DNA from: Hyphomicrobiales bacterium
GTDB taxonomy: Bacteria > Pseudomonadota > Alphaproteobacteria > Rhizobiales > Methylopilaceae
Assembly (NCBI GenBank): GCA_022842205.1
Contig: JALHQA010000007.1
Span: 124,001-188,000 of the forward strand
DNA: 64,000 nt
Direction: 5' to 3'
Of the stretch, positions 18,878 through 27,647 are shown in pieces. The position numbers and the translations under genes are program-made. The notes under the pieces are model-generated. The model saw only the letters and a program-made list of their open reading frames with translations, was not told the DNA's origin and searched no databases. How positions within the stretch are numbered: position 1 is the stretch's first letter; every line of letters begins with the position of its first letter.

Positions 18878-19384
18878 ATGAGTACGCTTGTTATCGACAT
18901 CCGTCCCGCCCGCGTCAGCGACGCCCGCGCCATCGCCGAGGTTCACGACGAGGCCTGGCGCTACGCTTATCGCGGCATCATTCCTGGGCGCGAACTCGAA
19001 CGCATGGTGGAACGCCGGGGCCCGGTGTGGTGGGAAAGCGCCATCCAGCGCGGTTCGCGCATCGTGGTGCTGACGGCGGGCGAGGAGATCGCGGGCTATG
19101 CCAGCTTCGGCAGGAACCGCGCGGCAATGCTGGCGGCCAAGGGCGAAATCTACGAGATCTATGTCCGTCCGCATTTCCAGGGTATAGGCCTCGGCCGGAA
19201 ACTGTTTTCCGCCTGCCGCGCCGACATGGCGACACGCGGCGTCGGCGGACTTGCGGTGTGGGCGCTGGCGGACAATGAGCGCGCCTGCGCCTTCTATCGC
19301 TCAATGGGCGGCGCGGCCTCGGCGCGCGGCTCCGAAAGCTTCGGCGGCACCACCCTCGACAAGGTCGCCTTCGTCTGGCCGTAG
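18878..19384 (+). CDS. GNAT family N-acetyltransferase
   Basis: The 168-residue protein has the GNAT fold: an N-terminal IRPARVSDARAIAEVHDEAW strand-helix, then EIYEIYVRPHFQGIGLGRKL, whose Gln/Gly-x-Gly loop binds acetyl-CoA, and a C-terminal NERACAFYRSMGG motif. The substrate cannot be predicted. It is divergent from cnoX; start codon ATG 18878 is preceded by only 156 bases of intergenic DNA. Confidence 0.88.
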   Translation: MSTLVIDIRPARVSDARAIAEVHDEAWRYAYRGIIPGRELERMVERRGPVWWESAIQRGSRIVVLTAGEEIAGYASFGRNRAAMLAAKGEIYEIYVRPHFQGIGLGRKLFSACRADMATRGVGGLAVWALADNERACAFYRSMGGAASARGSESFGGTTLDKVAFVWP

Positions 19385-19465
19385 GCGTCCGAGACTGAGA
19401 CATCGGCGCGTCTTGCGGCGCGGCGCGCTCCGGTCTAGGTCCGGCGCGACTTTTCCGGAGTATCC

Positions 19466-20008
19466 ATGCGCATCGAAGCCATTGCCATCGGCAACAACCC
19501 GCCCGACGACGTCAATGTCCTGATCGAGATTCCGATCGGCGGCGAGCCCATCAAATACGAGCTCGACAAGGCGTCGGGCACGCTCTTCGTCGATCGCTTC
19601 CTCTACACCTCGATGCGCTATCCGGGGAATTACGGCTTCGTGCCGCACACGCTGTCGGAAGACGGCGATCCGATCGACGTCCTGGTCGCCAACACCCGCG
19701 CCATCGTGCCGGGCGCGGTCATCAATTGCCGCCCGGTCGGCGTGCTGAAGATGGAAGACGAGAAGGGCGGCGACGAGAAGGTCGTCGCCGTGCCGTCGCT
19801 GTCGCTGACGCGCCGTTACGAGAAGGTCAAGAACGCATCCGACCTGCCGGAGATCACGCTCGAGCAGATCGCCCACTTCTTCCAGCACTACAAGGATCTG
19901 GAATCGACCAAGTGGTCGCGCCTTGTCGGCTGGGGCCAGGCCGACGAGGCCAAGCGTATGATCGTCGAGGCGATCGAGCGTGCGAAAAAGGCGGGTAGTC
20001 CGGCCTAA
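19466..20008 (+). CDS. ppa: inorganic pyrophosphatase
   Basis: This is the soluble family I enzyme that pulls biosynthetic reactions forward by hydrolysing pyrophosphate. The 180-residue protein has the signature [11 protein letters not shown] with three metal-binding Asp residues, and KYELDK, GFVPHTL and [11 protein letters not shown]. The length is typical for the bacterial hexameric enzyme. It stands alone. Its stop overlaps the stop of the convergent TSUP gene by a few bases. Confidence 0.97.
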   Translation: MRIEAIAIGNNPPDDVNVLIEIPIGGEPIKYELDKASGTLFVDRFLYTSMRYPGNYGFVPHTLSEDGDPIDVLVANTRAIVPGAVINCRPVGVLKMEDEKGGDEKVVAVPSLSLTRRYEKVKNASDLPEITLEQIAHFFQHYKDLESTKWSRLVGWGQADEAKRMIVEAIERAKKAGSPA

Positions 20009-20754
20009 AGTCGCCCGATGAGCGCGGGCACGGCGCTCGCCAGCATCGCAATTCCCGCCAGCGTGAGGACCGTCAGCACGGTCTGGCGGAAGCGCTGCTC
20101 GCTCAGCCCGACATAGAACCGCGCCCCGGCGAGGACAGGTACGGTCACCGCCAGCGCCACCAGTGCATACAGCGGCAGCGCGACGGCCTGCGCCATGCCG
20201 GTCGCGAAATAGGCGGCCATCGTCGCGGTCAGCATCGCAAGATTGAAATTCTGGATCACCGCGCGCTGGGTGTCCTTGTCCATGCCGCGCAGCGTGCACC
20301 ACAATGTCGGTACGGCGCCGGTGAACCCGCCGAGCCCGCCCATGACGCCGCCGATCAGGCCGACCAGCGCGTCGGCGATGCGTCCGCCGAAGCGGATGCG
20401 CGGCATGTCGCGCACGAACAGCATGGCCGGGCACCACAATACGAGGAACGTGCCGAGCGCCGCCTTGAACATCGCGATATCGAGCGGGGGCAGCAGAAAG
20501 ACGCCGAGCGGAATGCCGGCGAACCCGCCGAGAATGAACGGCGCAAGCAGAGCGAGGCTGAATCCGCGCCGCATGGTGACGGCGGCGATGATCTGCCCGA
20601 CCAGTCCGCCGAACACCGCCAGCACCGCGGCGAGGCCGGGCTCCACCATCCACGCCCAGACCGACAGGGCGGTCAGTCCGAAGCCGAATCCGGACAGGCC
20701 CTGGACGAATCCGGCGATCACCGCTCCGAGCGCGATGATCGCGATCATCTCCAT
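20005..20754 (-). CDS. TSUP (TauE/SafE) family permease
   Basis: The 249-residue protein is almost wholly hydrophobic with about eight membrane segments and the family motifs [13 protein letters not shown] near the N-terminus and [19 protein letters not shown] in the second half. TSUP proteins export sulfite, sulfoacetate or other organosulfur anions; the substrate here is unknown. It lies 10 bases downstream of folD on the same strand, so it may be co-transcribed although the functions look unrelated. Confidence 0.88.
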   Translation of the reverse strand: MEMIAIIALGAVIAGFVQGLSGFGFGLTALSVWAWMVEPGLAAVLAVFGGLVGQIIAAVTMRRGFSLALLAPFILGGFAGIPLGVFLLPPLDIAMFKAALGTFLVLWCPAMLFVRDMPRIRFGGRIADALVGLIGGVMGGLGGFTGAVPTLWCTLRGMDKDTQRAVIQNFNLAMLTATMAAYFATGMAQAVALPLYALVALAVTVPVLAGARFYVGLSEQRFRQTVLTVLTLAGIAMLASAVPALIGRL

Positions 20755-20764
20755 GGCCGGAGTG

Positions 20765-21640
20765 TCAGAACCGCGGCGCGGGCTTGCCTGCCGCCCAGCA
20801 GGCCGCCTTCAGCGTATTGGCAAGCAGGCAGGCGATGGTCATCGGGCCGACGCCGCCCGGTACCGGGGTGATCGCGCCGGCGACCTCGCTGCAGTCGGCG
20901 AACGCGACATCGCCGACGAGTTTCGTCTTGCCTGGCACCGAGCCCGCGACGCGGTTGATGCCGACATCGATGACGGTCGCGCCGGGCTTGATCCAGTGGC
21001 GCTTCACGAGTTCGGCGCGGCCGACCGCGGCGACGAGAAGATCGGCGCGGGCGCAGACCTCGTCGAGATCCCGCGTTTTCGAATGGGCGACGGTGACGGT
21101 CGCGCTTTCCTGGATCAGAAGCTGCGCCACCGGCTTGCCGACGATGTTGGAGCGGCCGAGCACGACGGCGTCGAGACCCTCGAGAGACGTATGTACGGTT
21201 TTTGCCAGCAGGATGCAGCCCTGCGGCGTGCAGGGCACCAGCGAATCCTGCCCGATGCCGAGACGGCCGACATTCAGCGGATGGAAGCCGTCGACATCCT
21301 TCATCGGATCGATGGCGCGGATGACGAGATCTGGATCGATATGGTCGGGCAGCGGCAGCTGGACCAGAATGCCGTGTACGGACGGATCGGCGTTCAGCTT
21401 CTCCACGAGTTTCAGCAGGTCCGCTTCCGGCGTGGCGTCCGGCAGGCGGTGCTCGAACGAGAGGAGGCCCGCCTCTTCCGTCTGCTTCACCTTGTTGCGG
21501 ACATAGACCTGGCTCGCCGGGTTGTCGCCGACGAGGACCGCGGCGAGGCCGGGCTTCAGCCCGAGCTTTTTCGCCTCGTCCGCGACGCGGGCGCGGATCG
21601 TCTCCGCCAGCGCCTTGCCGTCGATGATCTCAGCACTCAT
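20765..21640 (-). CDS. folD: bifunctional methylene-THF dehydrogenase/cyclohydrolase
   Basis: FolD interconverts 5,10-methylene-, methenyl- and 10-formyl-tetrahydrofolate. The 291-residue protein has [13 protein letters not shown] with the catalytic YxxxK, VQLPLPDH, the NADP-binding Rossmann segment [17 protein letters not shown] and the C-terminal [13 protein letters not shown]. Its start overlaps the DUF167 stop as ATGA. The gene order yggT-DUF167-folD is conserved in Hyphomicrobiales. Confidence 0.97.
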   Translation of the reverse strand: MSAEIIDGKALAETIRARVADEAKKLGLKPGLAAVLVGDNPASQVYVRNKVKQTEEAGLLSFEHRLPDATPEADLLKLVEKLNADPSVHGILVQLPLPDHIDPDLVIRAIDPMKDVDGFHPLNVGRLGIGQDSLVPCTPQGCILLAKTVHTSLEGLDAVVLGRSNIVGKPVAQLLIQESATVTVAHSKTRDLDEVCARADLLVAAVGRAELVKRHWIKPGATVIDVGINRVAGSVPGKTKLVGDVAFADCSEVAGAITPVPGGVGPMTIACLLANTLKAACWAAGKPAPRF

Positions 21641-21819
21641 GCGTTCTTGCCTTTCACAGCCTCTGCGAGCCGGGCGGCCAACAAGGCGCCCTCGCCCGCG
21701 ATGTCGAATGTTTTTAGCCGGGCGCGTCCGCCCTTTGGCGTCACGCGGACGAAGATGCGAAGGCCGTCGGCAGTCGTGCGCGAGGCGCTCGGATCATGAA
21801 TCTGGTCAGTAGCCGCCAA
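21637..21819 (-). pseudogene. DUF167 (YggU) gene with an in-frame internal deletion
   Basis: The 60-codon frame retains both ends of a DUF167 protein but not its middle. It keeps the N-terminal strand ([15 protein letters not shown]) and joins it directly to the C-terminal part ([19 protein letters not shown]). Normal members are about 100 residues and contain a conserved central PxDGxAN-type region that is absent here. The frame is open, with a TTG start, and still overlaps yggT and folD in the conserved position. It is best read as a decaying gene, or a minimal remnant kept for translational coupling to folD. Confidence 0.65.
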
Positions 21820-22087
21820 CCCACAGAACCAGCTTCTTCAGGAACATCAGCAAGAGAATCAGAATGACCGGGGAAATATCGATGCCGCCGAGATTGGGCA
21901 GCACGCGGCGGATCGGCGCCAGCGCCGGCTCGGTGAGGCGGACCAGAATGTCCCAGATACGGCCGACGACCGGATTGCGCGGGTTCAGGACGTTGAAGGC
22001 GATCAGCCAGCTCAGGACGGCCGTGATGATGATGACCAGGACAAACAGGTCGATGACCTGGATGATAAGCCAGCTGAACGGATCCAT
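21806..22087 (-). CDS. YggT family membrane protein
   Basis: The 93-residue protein has the two-transmembrane YggT layout: a hydrophobic helix (LIIQVIDLFVLVIIITAVLS), the conserved loop NPVVGRIWDILVRLTEPALAPIRRVLP, and a second helix ending in LLMFLKKLVLW. Family members are linked to osmotic/ion homeostasis and to cell division or SepF-like contexts in other phyla; no function is proven. The ATG at 22087 follows GGGGGG closely; longer starts are poorly supported. Confidence 0.88.
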   Translation of the reverse strand: MDPFSWLIIQVIDLFVLVIIITAVLSWLIAFNVLNPRNPVVGRIWDILVRLTEPALAPIRRVLPNLGGIDISPVILILLLMFLKKLVLWVGGY

Positions 22088-22215
22088 GATCCCCCCTTGG
22101 CCGCGGAAAATCACGCGGGTGCCGCAGTTTGTACGCGGCGCGCGGGGCCGCTTCAAGAGTGACGCGGAGCTTGCTTGACCTCGTGCGGGGCCGGACGTAA
22201 AACCCCGCCTCCTTT

Positions 22216-22291
<76 letters not shown>

Positions 22292-22414
22292 AATTTTCCT
22301 CCCTTCGATCCGCCGAGAGGCCGCGTCTCCCGCCGCGACCACCGGAATGTGACTTTCCGCCGGTTCGCCGATGTGGATCAATTGCCGTCCTGATACAGGA
22401 CTTGGGAGGAAGCC

Positions 22415-22648
22415 ATGAAGGCAGTGCTCGCGACCGCAATTTTGCTGGCATTGGTCAGCCCAGCCGCGGCAAACCAGTGTCCCCAACTCATGAACGAGGT
22501 GGACGCCAAGCTGCAGACCACGCAGATTTCGGCCGCCGACAAAACCAAGGTGACAAAGCTGCGCCAGGAAGGCGAGGCCGCCCACAAGGCTGGCGATCAC
22601 GCCAAGTCCGAAGCGGCGCTGAACGAGGCGCTCGGCCTGCTCAAATAG
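22415..22648 (+). CDS. small periplasmic protein of unknown function
   Basis: The 77-residue protein has a clear signal peptide (MKAVLATAILLALVSPAAA, cleavage before NQCP) and a small helical mature domain of about 58 residues with one Cys and many Lys, Glu and Ala. The mature helix-turn-helix sequence (KVTKLRQEGEAAHKAGDHAKSEAALNEAL is split by two Gly/Asp turns) resembles a single TPR-like hairpin. The ATG has a GGAGG site 6 bases upstream. I do not recognise the family; it lies alone between tRNA-Ala and the PPC gene. Confidence 0.75.
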   Translation: MKAVLATAILLALVSPAAANQCPQLMNEVDAKLQTTQISAADKTKVTKLRQEGEAAHKAGDHAKSEAALNEALGLLK

Positions 22649-22714
22649 GCCGCTTCGCGTTCGTCCGGAACAGGACGCATTTGTAGGTACAGCAGCGCGG
22701 CTGCGATGCTCGTC

Positions 22715-23158
22715 TCAACCGGCGGACGGCGCGATGAGCGCGAGGCCGTTTGCCGGATCGCGCGCCTTCCTCAGCCAGACCGGTGATTCCGTAACGACGA
22801 TTTCGAGCGTCGGCCGCACATGGCCCTCGTCGAGATGGCCGGCGAGCGCCGTTCCGTCGCGGCGGCCGAGCACGACATGGGCATGTACGGCGGGCTTGCC
22901 GTCCGGCCCGATCGCGACATCGCCGCCGAACGCCGCGACCTCGACCTGCTCGTCGACCGGGATCGGCAGATAGGCCTTGCTCTCCCAGTCGAAATAGCTG
23001 ATGCGCGCGCGGCGGAACGCGCCAATGGCGGAGAATTGCGCGGTGCGGATGTTCTCGCTGGCGCAGAAATCCCCGAGACAGGACATAACCTCGTCGCCGT
23101 CTTCGAGGATCACGGCGAAGACGCGCTCGCCGTCGGTGTGAAGAAGCCTTGTTTGCAT
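22715..23158 (-). CDS. PPC domain (DUF296) protein
   Basis: The 147-residue protein is a single PPC domain, recognised by MQTRLLHTDGERVFAVILEDGDEV, the FSAIGAFRRARISYFDW segment and HAHVVLGRRDG, with a C-terminal ITES-like VVTESP. Plant members are attached to AT-hook motifs; bacterial stand-alone copies form trimers of unknown ligand. The His pair in HAHVVLG is the conserved metal-site region. No operon partners are apparent. Confidence 0.85.
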   Translation of the reverse strand: MQTRLLHTDGERVFAVILEDGDEVMSCLGDFCASENIRTAQFSAIGAFRRARISYFDWESKAYLPIPVDEQVEVAAFGGDVAIGPDGKPAVHAHVVLGRRDGTALAGHLDEGHVRPTLEIVVTESPVWLRKARDPANGLALIAPSAG

Positions 23159-23225
23159 GACGGGATAAAAGGCGGCCGGGCGGATTGGTTCCGTGGGAAG
23201 CAGTTCCTCGGAGCGAGGTGACGCT

Positions 23226-24185
23226 CTACTCCGCCGCGTTCGGCAGCGCCGGGGCGCGGCGTTCGGCGCGGATGATGCCGCCGGGATAGGTGCGGTGGGC
23301 GTCGGCGTCGGCGCAGACGACGACGCGATTGCGGCCGGCGGCTTTCGCCTCGTAGAGCGCGACGTCGGCGCGCTTCAGCATGGCGTCGACGGCATCGCCC
23401 GGCTGGAACGCCGAGACGCCGAAGCTGCAGGTCAGCTTTACCTCGCCCTTCGCGCTCGGGAAGCTCAGCGCCATGATCAGCGCCCGCAGACCCTCGGCGA
23501 CGACCTGCGCCTCATGGGCGTTCTTGCCTTCGAGCACGATGGCGAATTCCTCGCCGCCGAGCCGGCCGAACACCGCGCCGTCGATGCGGTTGGCCGCGGT
23601 CGAGACGCCGCGCAGCACGTTGTCGCCGACATCGTGGCCGTAGCCATCGTTGATTTTCTTGAAGTGGTCGATATCCATCATGATCGCCGACAGCGGCACG
23701 CCCGCGGCGGCGCGGGCGCAGGCTTCCCCGGCCGCCTGGAAGAACGCGCGGCGGTTGAAGGCGCCCGTCAGCGGGTCGGTCTGTGCCATGTTGATGAGAT
23801 CGCGCTGCATCGTCGTCAGGCGTGCGGCGGCCCGCAGGCGCGCATAAAGCTCGTCGGCGGCGGGCGGCTTGCCGATGAAGTCGTCGGCCCCGGAATCGAG
23901 CGCCTCGATGAGATGGCCGCGCTCGTAATTCGACGACATGACGATGATGTAGAGGGGACGGCGGTCGCCGGCGACGATGCGGGCCTGCCAGCAGAGCTCG
24001 AGCCCCGACATGGTGTCGCCGAGTTCGACCGACGTCAGCAGCGCCTCGATGCGCGTGTCCTCGGCAAGATAGGTAAGCGCCTGGATTTCATCGGTAAACG
24101 CATGCACGCCGTGGCCGTCGGCTTCGAGAAGCCGCGACACGATCTTGAGGGCTGTTCGGCTGGGATCGACCAGCAGAATGCGCAT
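23226..24185 (-). CDS. receiver-GGDEF diguanylate cyclase with non-canonical receiver
   Basis: The 319-residue protein has a receiver-like domain (residues 1-120) and a GGDEF domain (about 130-300) with an active-site GGEEF at 210-214 and the DPLTGAFNRRAF and MMDIDHFKKINDGYGHDVGD motifs. It should therefore make c-di-GMP. The receiver lacks the phosphoacceptor Asp: the expected position is Ser52 in LLTSVELG, while Lys106 (GKPP) remains. No RxxD inhibitory site is seen five residues before GGEEF. It sits 77 bases from the next gene, an EAL protein, on the same strand. Confidence 0.88.
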   Translation of the reverse strand: MRILLVDPSRTALKIVSRLLEADGHGVHAFTDEIQALTYLAEDTRIEALLTSVELGDTMSGLELCWQARIVAGDRRPLYIIVMSSNYERGHLIEALDSGADDFIGKPPAADELYARLRAAARLTTMQRDLINMAQTDPLTGAFNRRAFFQAAGEACARAAAGVPLSAIMMDIDHFKKINDGYGHDVGDNVLRGVSTAANRIDGAVFGRLGGEEFAIVLEGKNAHEAQVVAEGLRALIMALSFPSAKGEVKLTCSFGVSAFQPGDAVDAMLKRADVALYEAKAAGRNRVVVCADADAHRTYPGGIIRAERRAPALPNAAE

Positions 24186-24261
24186 TTCCCCACCTCCCGG
24201 ACGTATCCCGAGGGTATGCCGCTCCCCTTAAGTTAGACTAAAGCCGATGGCAGAAACCTCG

Positions 24262-25905
24262 TCAAAGCGGTCCGCCGCTACCGAACAGCGCGCCCTGCAA
24301 ATAGTCGATCCCCATGTCGCGCAGCAGGCGGGCGGTTTCCTCGTCCTCCACCTTCTCGGCCACGGTGCGGAAGCCGATGTCGCGCGCCAGCCCGGCGATG
24401 GCACGGACAAAGGCGCGGTCTTCCGGCACGCGCGTTATCCCGGCGACGAAATCGCCGTCGATCTTGACGAGATCGACGCCGAGCGCCCGCAGCGTGCGGA
24501 ATGAGGTCTGCCCCGCGCCGAAATCATCGAGCGCGACGCGCACGCCCTGACCGCGCAGCGCCGCGACGAAGTCGGAGCCGGCGTGAAGTTCGCCGGGCGC
24601 GGCCGTCTCGGTGATCTCGACCAGAAGGCGCGGGCCGATTGTGGGATGGCTGCCGAGGAGCTCCATCAGCCGGTCGCGCCATTCGTCATCCGTCGTCGTT
24701 TCGGCCGAGACGTTGAAGGCGATCGAGGGGACGGGATTTTCCGCCATGGTGGAGATGACGAGATCGAGAACGCGGCGGTCGAGCAGATGCACGAGGCCGA
24801 GCTTCTCCGCCGCCTCGATATGCCCGGAGATCGCACGCGCCGAACCGTCCTCGTCGCGAATGCGGGCGAGCGCCTCGTACCAGGCGGTTTCGGAGGTATG
24901 GGCGTCGACGACCGGCTGGAAGACGAGATCGAGCCGGCCGGCATTCAGCGCCGCGATCAGTTCCTCGGCAAGCTGTACATATCGCCGCCGCTGGTCCTCG
25001 CGCGCCTGCGAGGGCGCGAAGGCGAGAAAAGCCCCACGCTTCTTGCGGCGGATTTCCGCGAGGGTCTCGGAGGCGCGCGCCACCATCTCGACCTGGCTTG
25101 CGGCATGGCGCGGCCCGACGATTCCCGCGGCCGTGACACGGACGCCGACCGGCCCGGCGGAGGTTTGGACCGGCGCGTCGTGCACGGCGTCCATGAAGCG
25201 CCTTGCGGCGACCTGAAGTTCGCTCAGCGAGCAATTGGCCAGCGCCAAGCCAAAGATCGTGGTCGAGAAGCGGCCGAGCGCATCGCCCGCGCGCATTTTC
25301 TCGCGCAGCCGCTTGGCGACGCCGGCAATCAGATCGTCGGGCGTCGTGTCGCCGAGCGCTTCGTTGACCGCGCCGATATTTTCGACCGCGACGAGGAGGA
25401 AGCCGCAGCTTGTCTGGTAGCGCCGCGCGTCCGACAGCATGTTGTCGAGAACGTCGAGCAGGCGCAGGCGATTGAGCGTTCCGGTGAGGCTGTCGAAACG
25501 TGTCTGTACGGCAAGGCGCTGGTCGCTTTCATGGCGCCCGGTGACGACGCGGATCAGGCCGCGCACATGAGCGGGGCGGCCGTCCGTTCCGGCGAACCAG
25601 TGGCCGACATCCTCGATCCAGACGAGCCGCGGGGCGCCGTCGCGGCCCGGCACCCGCAGCGCGTATTCGATTTCGTAGCCGACGCCCTTGCCTTCGTCGC
25701 GCGCGGTCGCGCCGAACACGGTCGAAGTGCGTGTCGTCATCGCTTCCGGATCGGTGCCGGCGGACCACGCCGCGCCAGTGTCGATCGTACCGAGAACGGC
25801 AAGGGGCCGCGGCACCGCCGGGGACCATGCGATCCGGTCGGACGCGATGTCCCAGTCATAGGCCGCGGCATCGACGCCGCCGAGGATCTCGGAAATGTCC
25901 GGCAT
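24262..25905 (-). CDS. PAS-degenerate GGDEF-EAL c-di-GMP phosphodiesterase
   Basis: The 547-residue protein has an N-terminal PAS-like region, a degenerate GGDEF domain whose signature reads GRFSTTIFGLAL instead of RxGGDEF, and a C-terminal EAL domain. The EAL domain keeps its key residues: YEALARI, FNVSAET, EITETA, VALDDFGAG, VKIDGDF and the last Glu in VAEKVEDEE. It should thus hydrolyse c-di-GMP while its GGDEF half is at most regulatory. The ATG at 25905 is preferred; the frame continues upstream to a TTG at 25950. It is adjacent to the receiver-GGDEF gene downstream, so opposing activities may be paired. Confidence 0.88.
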   Translation of the reverse strand: MPDISEILGGVDAAAYDWDIASDRIAWSPAVPRPLAVLGTIDTGAAWSAGTDPEAMTTRTSTVFGATARDEGKGVGYEIEYALRVPGRDGAPRLVWIEDVGHWFAGTDGRPAHVRGLIRVVTGRHESDQRLAVQTRFDSLTGTLNRLRLLDVLDNMLSDARRYQTSCGFLLVAVENIGAVNEALGDTTPDDLIAGVAKRLREKMRAGDALGRFSTTIFGLALANCSLSELQVAARRFMDAVHDAPVQTSAGPVGVRVTAAGIVGPRHAASQVEMVARASETLAEIRRKKRGAFLAFAPSQAREDQRRRYVQLAEELIAALNAGRLDLVFQPVVDAHTSETAWYEALARIRDEDGSARAISGHIEAAEKLGLVHLLDRRVLDLVISTMAENPVPSIAFNVSAETTTDDEWRDRLMELLGSHPTIGPRLLVEITETAAPGELHAGSDFVAALRGQGVRVALDDFGAGQTSFRTLRALGVDLVKIDGDFVAGITRVPEDRAFVRAIAGLARDIGFRTVAEKVEDEETARLLRDMGIDYLQGALFGSGGPL

Positions 25906-25973
25906 CCGCGCACTCTGCTCCAGAGGCCTTAAAAAAATCTGCGCGTTCAATTCGATAGCGGCTGGCCGCCAAT

Positions 25974-25990
25974 CGTTAACAGGCGTTAAC
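25974..25990. promoter_or_regulatory. CGTTAAC direct repeat in a divergent promoter region
   Basis: Two copies of CGTTAAC start ten bases apart, one helical turn. They lie between the EAL gene (minus) and the small gene at 26004 (plus). The TTAA half-sites resemble CtrA boxes, but their spacing is six bases rather than seven. Protein binding is inferred. Confidence 0.35.
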
Positions 25991-26003
25991 TAAGCGGTGA
26001 AAT

Positions 26004-26375
26004 TTGCTGCAACAATGGCGTGTCAGGCCCCATATCTGCAGGGAAGGACACGTCACCAACAAGGCGTCCCGAAACGGGACGAGCGTACAAGAAGTGTCTG
26101 GCAAGGAACGTCATTTCGCCGAGGAACTGGAGCGGGCAACAGCCGTCGCCCTGCCGTCCGCGGTTGTGCCGGAGGCCGAGCCGGGTTCGACGCTGGCGCG
26201 CCGTTTCCGTCCCAACGCCAATATCGTGACCCAGCTCTGGGCGGCGAAGCTCGACGCGCCGCAGGCGCGGGCGCGCCGGAGAGCCGGCTCGCAGGAAGGC
26301 GTCGCCGCCTATGGCGAGGCCGGGCAGACCATCATCAAGGGCCGTCGGCGCTGCGGGCCGAGCTGGGCCGCCTGA
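26004..26375 (+). CDS. small basic hypothetical protein, start uncertain
   Basis: The frame is open from a TTG at 26004 to 26375 (123 codons) with no in-frame ATG or GTG at a good position. The C-terminal two thirds (FAEELERATAVALP, RRFRPNANIVTQLWAAK, ARARRRAGSQEGVAAYGE) look like a real alphaproteobacterial small protein with a basic, Ala/Arg-rich tail. I do not recognise a domain. A short T-tailed hairpin follows its end. It is divergent from the EAL gene. Confidence 0.55.
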   Translation: MLQQWRVRPHICREGHVTNKASRNGTSVQEVSGKERHFAEELERATAVALPSAVVPEAEPGSTLARRFRPNANIVTQLWAAKLDAPQARARRRAGSQEGVAAYGEAGQTIIKGRRRCGPSWAA

Positions 26376-26391
26376 CCTTCCCGCAGAAACG

Positions 26392-26418
26392 AAAAAGGCC
26401 GGCGGTGAGCCGGCCTTT
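26392..26418. terminator. bidirectional terminator between rpmF and the small gene
   Basis: A ten-base inverted repeat (AAAGGCCGGC/GCCGGCCTTT, five-base loop) is flanked by A-rich sequence on the left and TTTG on the right. It can terminate rpmF on the minus strand, where the tail is TTTTTC, and the small gene on the plus strand. Confidence 0.8.
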
Positions 26419-26441
26419 GTCATTGAAAACGTGAGGTATTT

Positions 26442-26627
26442 TTAGACGTCCGCCTTCGGCGTGATGACCTGGCGGCCTTTGTACATGCCGGTCTTGAGGT
26501 CGAGGTGGTGCGGGCGGCGCAGCTCGCCGGAATCCTTGTCCTCGATATAGGTCGGGGCGGCGAGCGCATCGGCCGAGCGGCGCATGCCGCGGCGCGACGG
26601 CGAGGTTTTTCGTTTCGGAACGGCCAT
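26442..26627 (-). CDS. rpmF: 50S ribosomal protein L32
   Basis: The 61-residue basic protein begins [18 protein letters not shown], the L32 signature, and continues with [21 protein letters not shown]. The Cys residues of zinc-type L32 are absent, so it is the Cys-less form seen in many alphaproteobacteria. It lies 125 bases downstream of mtgA on the same strand, a pairing common in the order. ATG 26627 is used; upstream sequence of the same frame is not conserved. Confidence 0.95.
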   Translation of the reverse strand: MAVPKRKTSPSRRGMRRSADALAAPTYIEDKDSGELRRPHHLDLKTGMYKGRQVITPKADV

Positions 26628-26751
26628 CGAAATTCTCCGGAAAACAAGCGGCGCGGAACTCGTCCGCGCCGGATTGGCCGTGCTGATAGCAAAGACGGCG
26701 GCGAAAGACCAGAGCGGACGGCTCAAAAACCGAAGCCGCAGCTGCACCCCA

Positions 26752-27474
26752 TCAAAAGCCGAGGCAGGACGTGTCGCCCTCCCGCGTCATGATGCGGCCG
26801 GCGCGCCGGGTCAGGCGCGGCCCCGGGCGCGCGGTGTTGCGGACGATGGGGTTGGGCAGCGCGGCGGCGAGGATCGAGGCCTCGCGCTGTGTCAGGGCGC
26901 TGGCGGGTTTGCGAAAAGCGCGCCGCGCCGCGGCTTCGGCGCCGAATATGCCGTTCGGGCCCCATTCGGCTACGTTCAGATAGACTTCCATGATCCGGCG
27001 CTTGCTCCAGGCGAGTTCCAGCCAGTGGGCGAGCGCGATCTCGACCGGCTTGCGGATCACGGCGGGCTCGGGGAACAGAAAGAGATTTTTCGCCACCTGC
27101 ATGGTGATGGTCGAGGCGCCGCGCTGGGGCCCGCGCGGATCCGACAGCACTTCGAGGATCGCGCCCCAATCGACGCCCGTGTGCGCGCAGAAGAACGCAT
27201 CCTCCGAGGCGATGACGGCCCGCGGCAGGTTCTCGCTGATCGCGGACATCGGCACCCAGTCGCGCGTTACCGGGCGCAAGGTTGCCCAGCGCGCCAGCAT
27301 CAACGTCGAGACCGGGGGCACGAAGGCGTAAACAGCTGTCAGCACGAGGGGAATCGAGATGACGATGACGAGCGCCTGAGCGATGCGCGCGCGCCAGCCG
27401 GTACGGCGGCGCGGTTGGGCGCGGTCCTCCGGTGCCGGACGATCGTCGCGGCGGATGCCCCAGTCGAGACTCAT
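26752..27474 (-). CDS. mtgA: monofunctional peptidoglycan glycosyltransferase
   Basis: MtgA polymerises lipid II into glycan strands without a transpeptidase domain. The 240-residue protein has a cytoplasmic basic N-terminus, one membrane anchor ([18 protein letters not shown]) and the GT51 motifs: [17 protein letters not shown] with the catalytic Glu, [14 protein letters not shown], and [15 protein letters not shown] with the second Glu-bearing region. Length and layout match the family. Confidence 0.95.
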   Translation of the reverse strand: MSLDWGIRRDDRPAPEDRAQPRRRTGWRARIAQALVIVISIPLVLTAVYAFVPPVSTLMLARWATLRPVTRDWVPMSAISENLPRAVIASEDAFFCAHTGVDWGAILEVLSDPRGPQRGASTITMQVAKNLFLFPEPAVIRKPVEIALAHWLELAWSKRRIMEVYLNVAEWGPNGIFGAEAAARRAFRKPASALTQREASILAAALPNPIVRNTARPGPRLTRRAGRIMTREGDTSCLGF

Positions 27475-27647
27475 GGCGTCCTGCAGTTAAGGTCCGGGTC
27501 AGCCTAGCGGCCCCGGGCGCCTGCGTGAAAGCACAAATCAGCGCAGCGGTTAAAGCGCGCGCCGAAGGCCAAGCCGCGACGCGGCCAGATTCACCGGCGG
27601 GAACCGCGCGTGTATGTATGGCGTGGTGTGCGGGAGGCGGCGGAGTT

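Noticed and set aside
17378-19384. 668-codon plus-strand frame opposite the trm112/Lon-N/cnoX cluster
   Set aside because: Only its 3' end (from ATG 18878) encodes a real protein, the GNAT acetyltransferase; the rest is an antisense shadow of the minus-strand genes.
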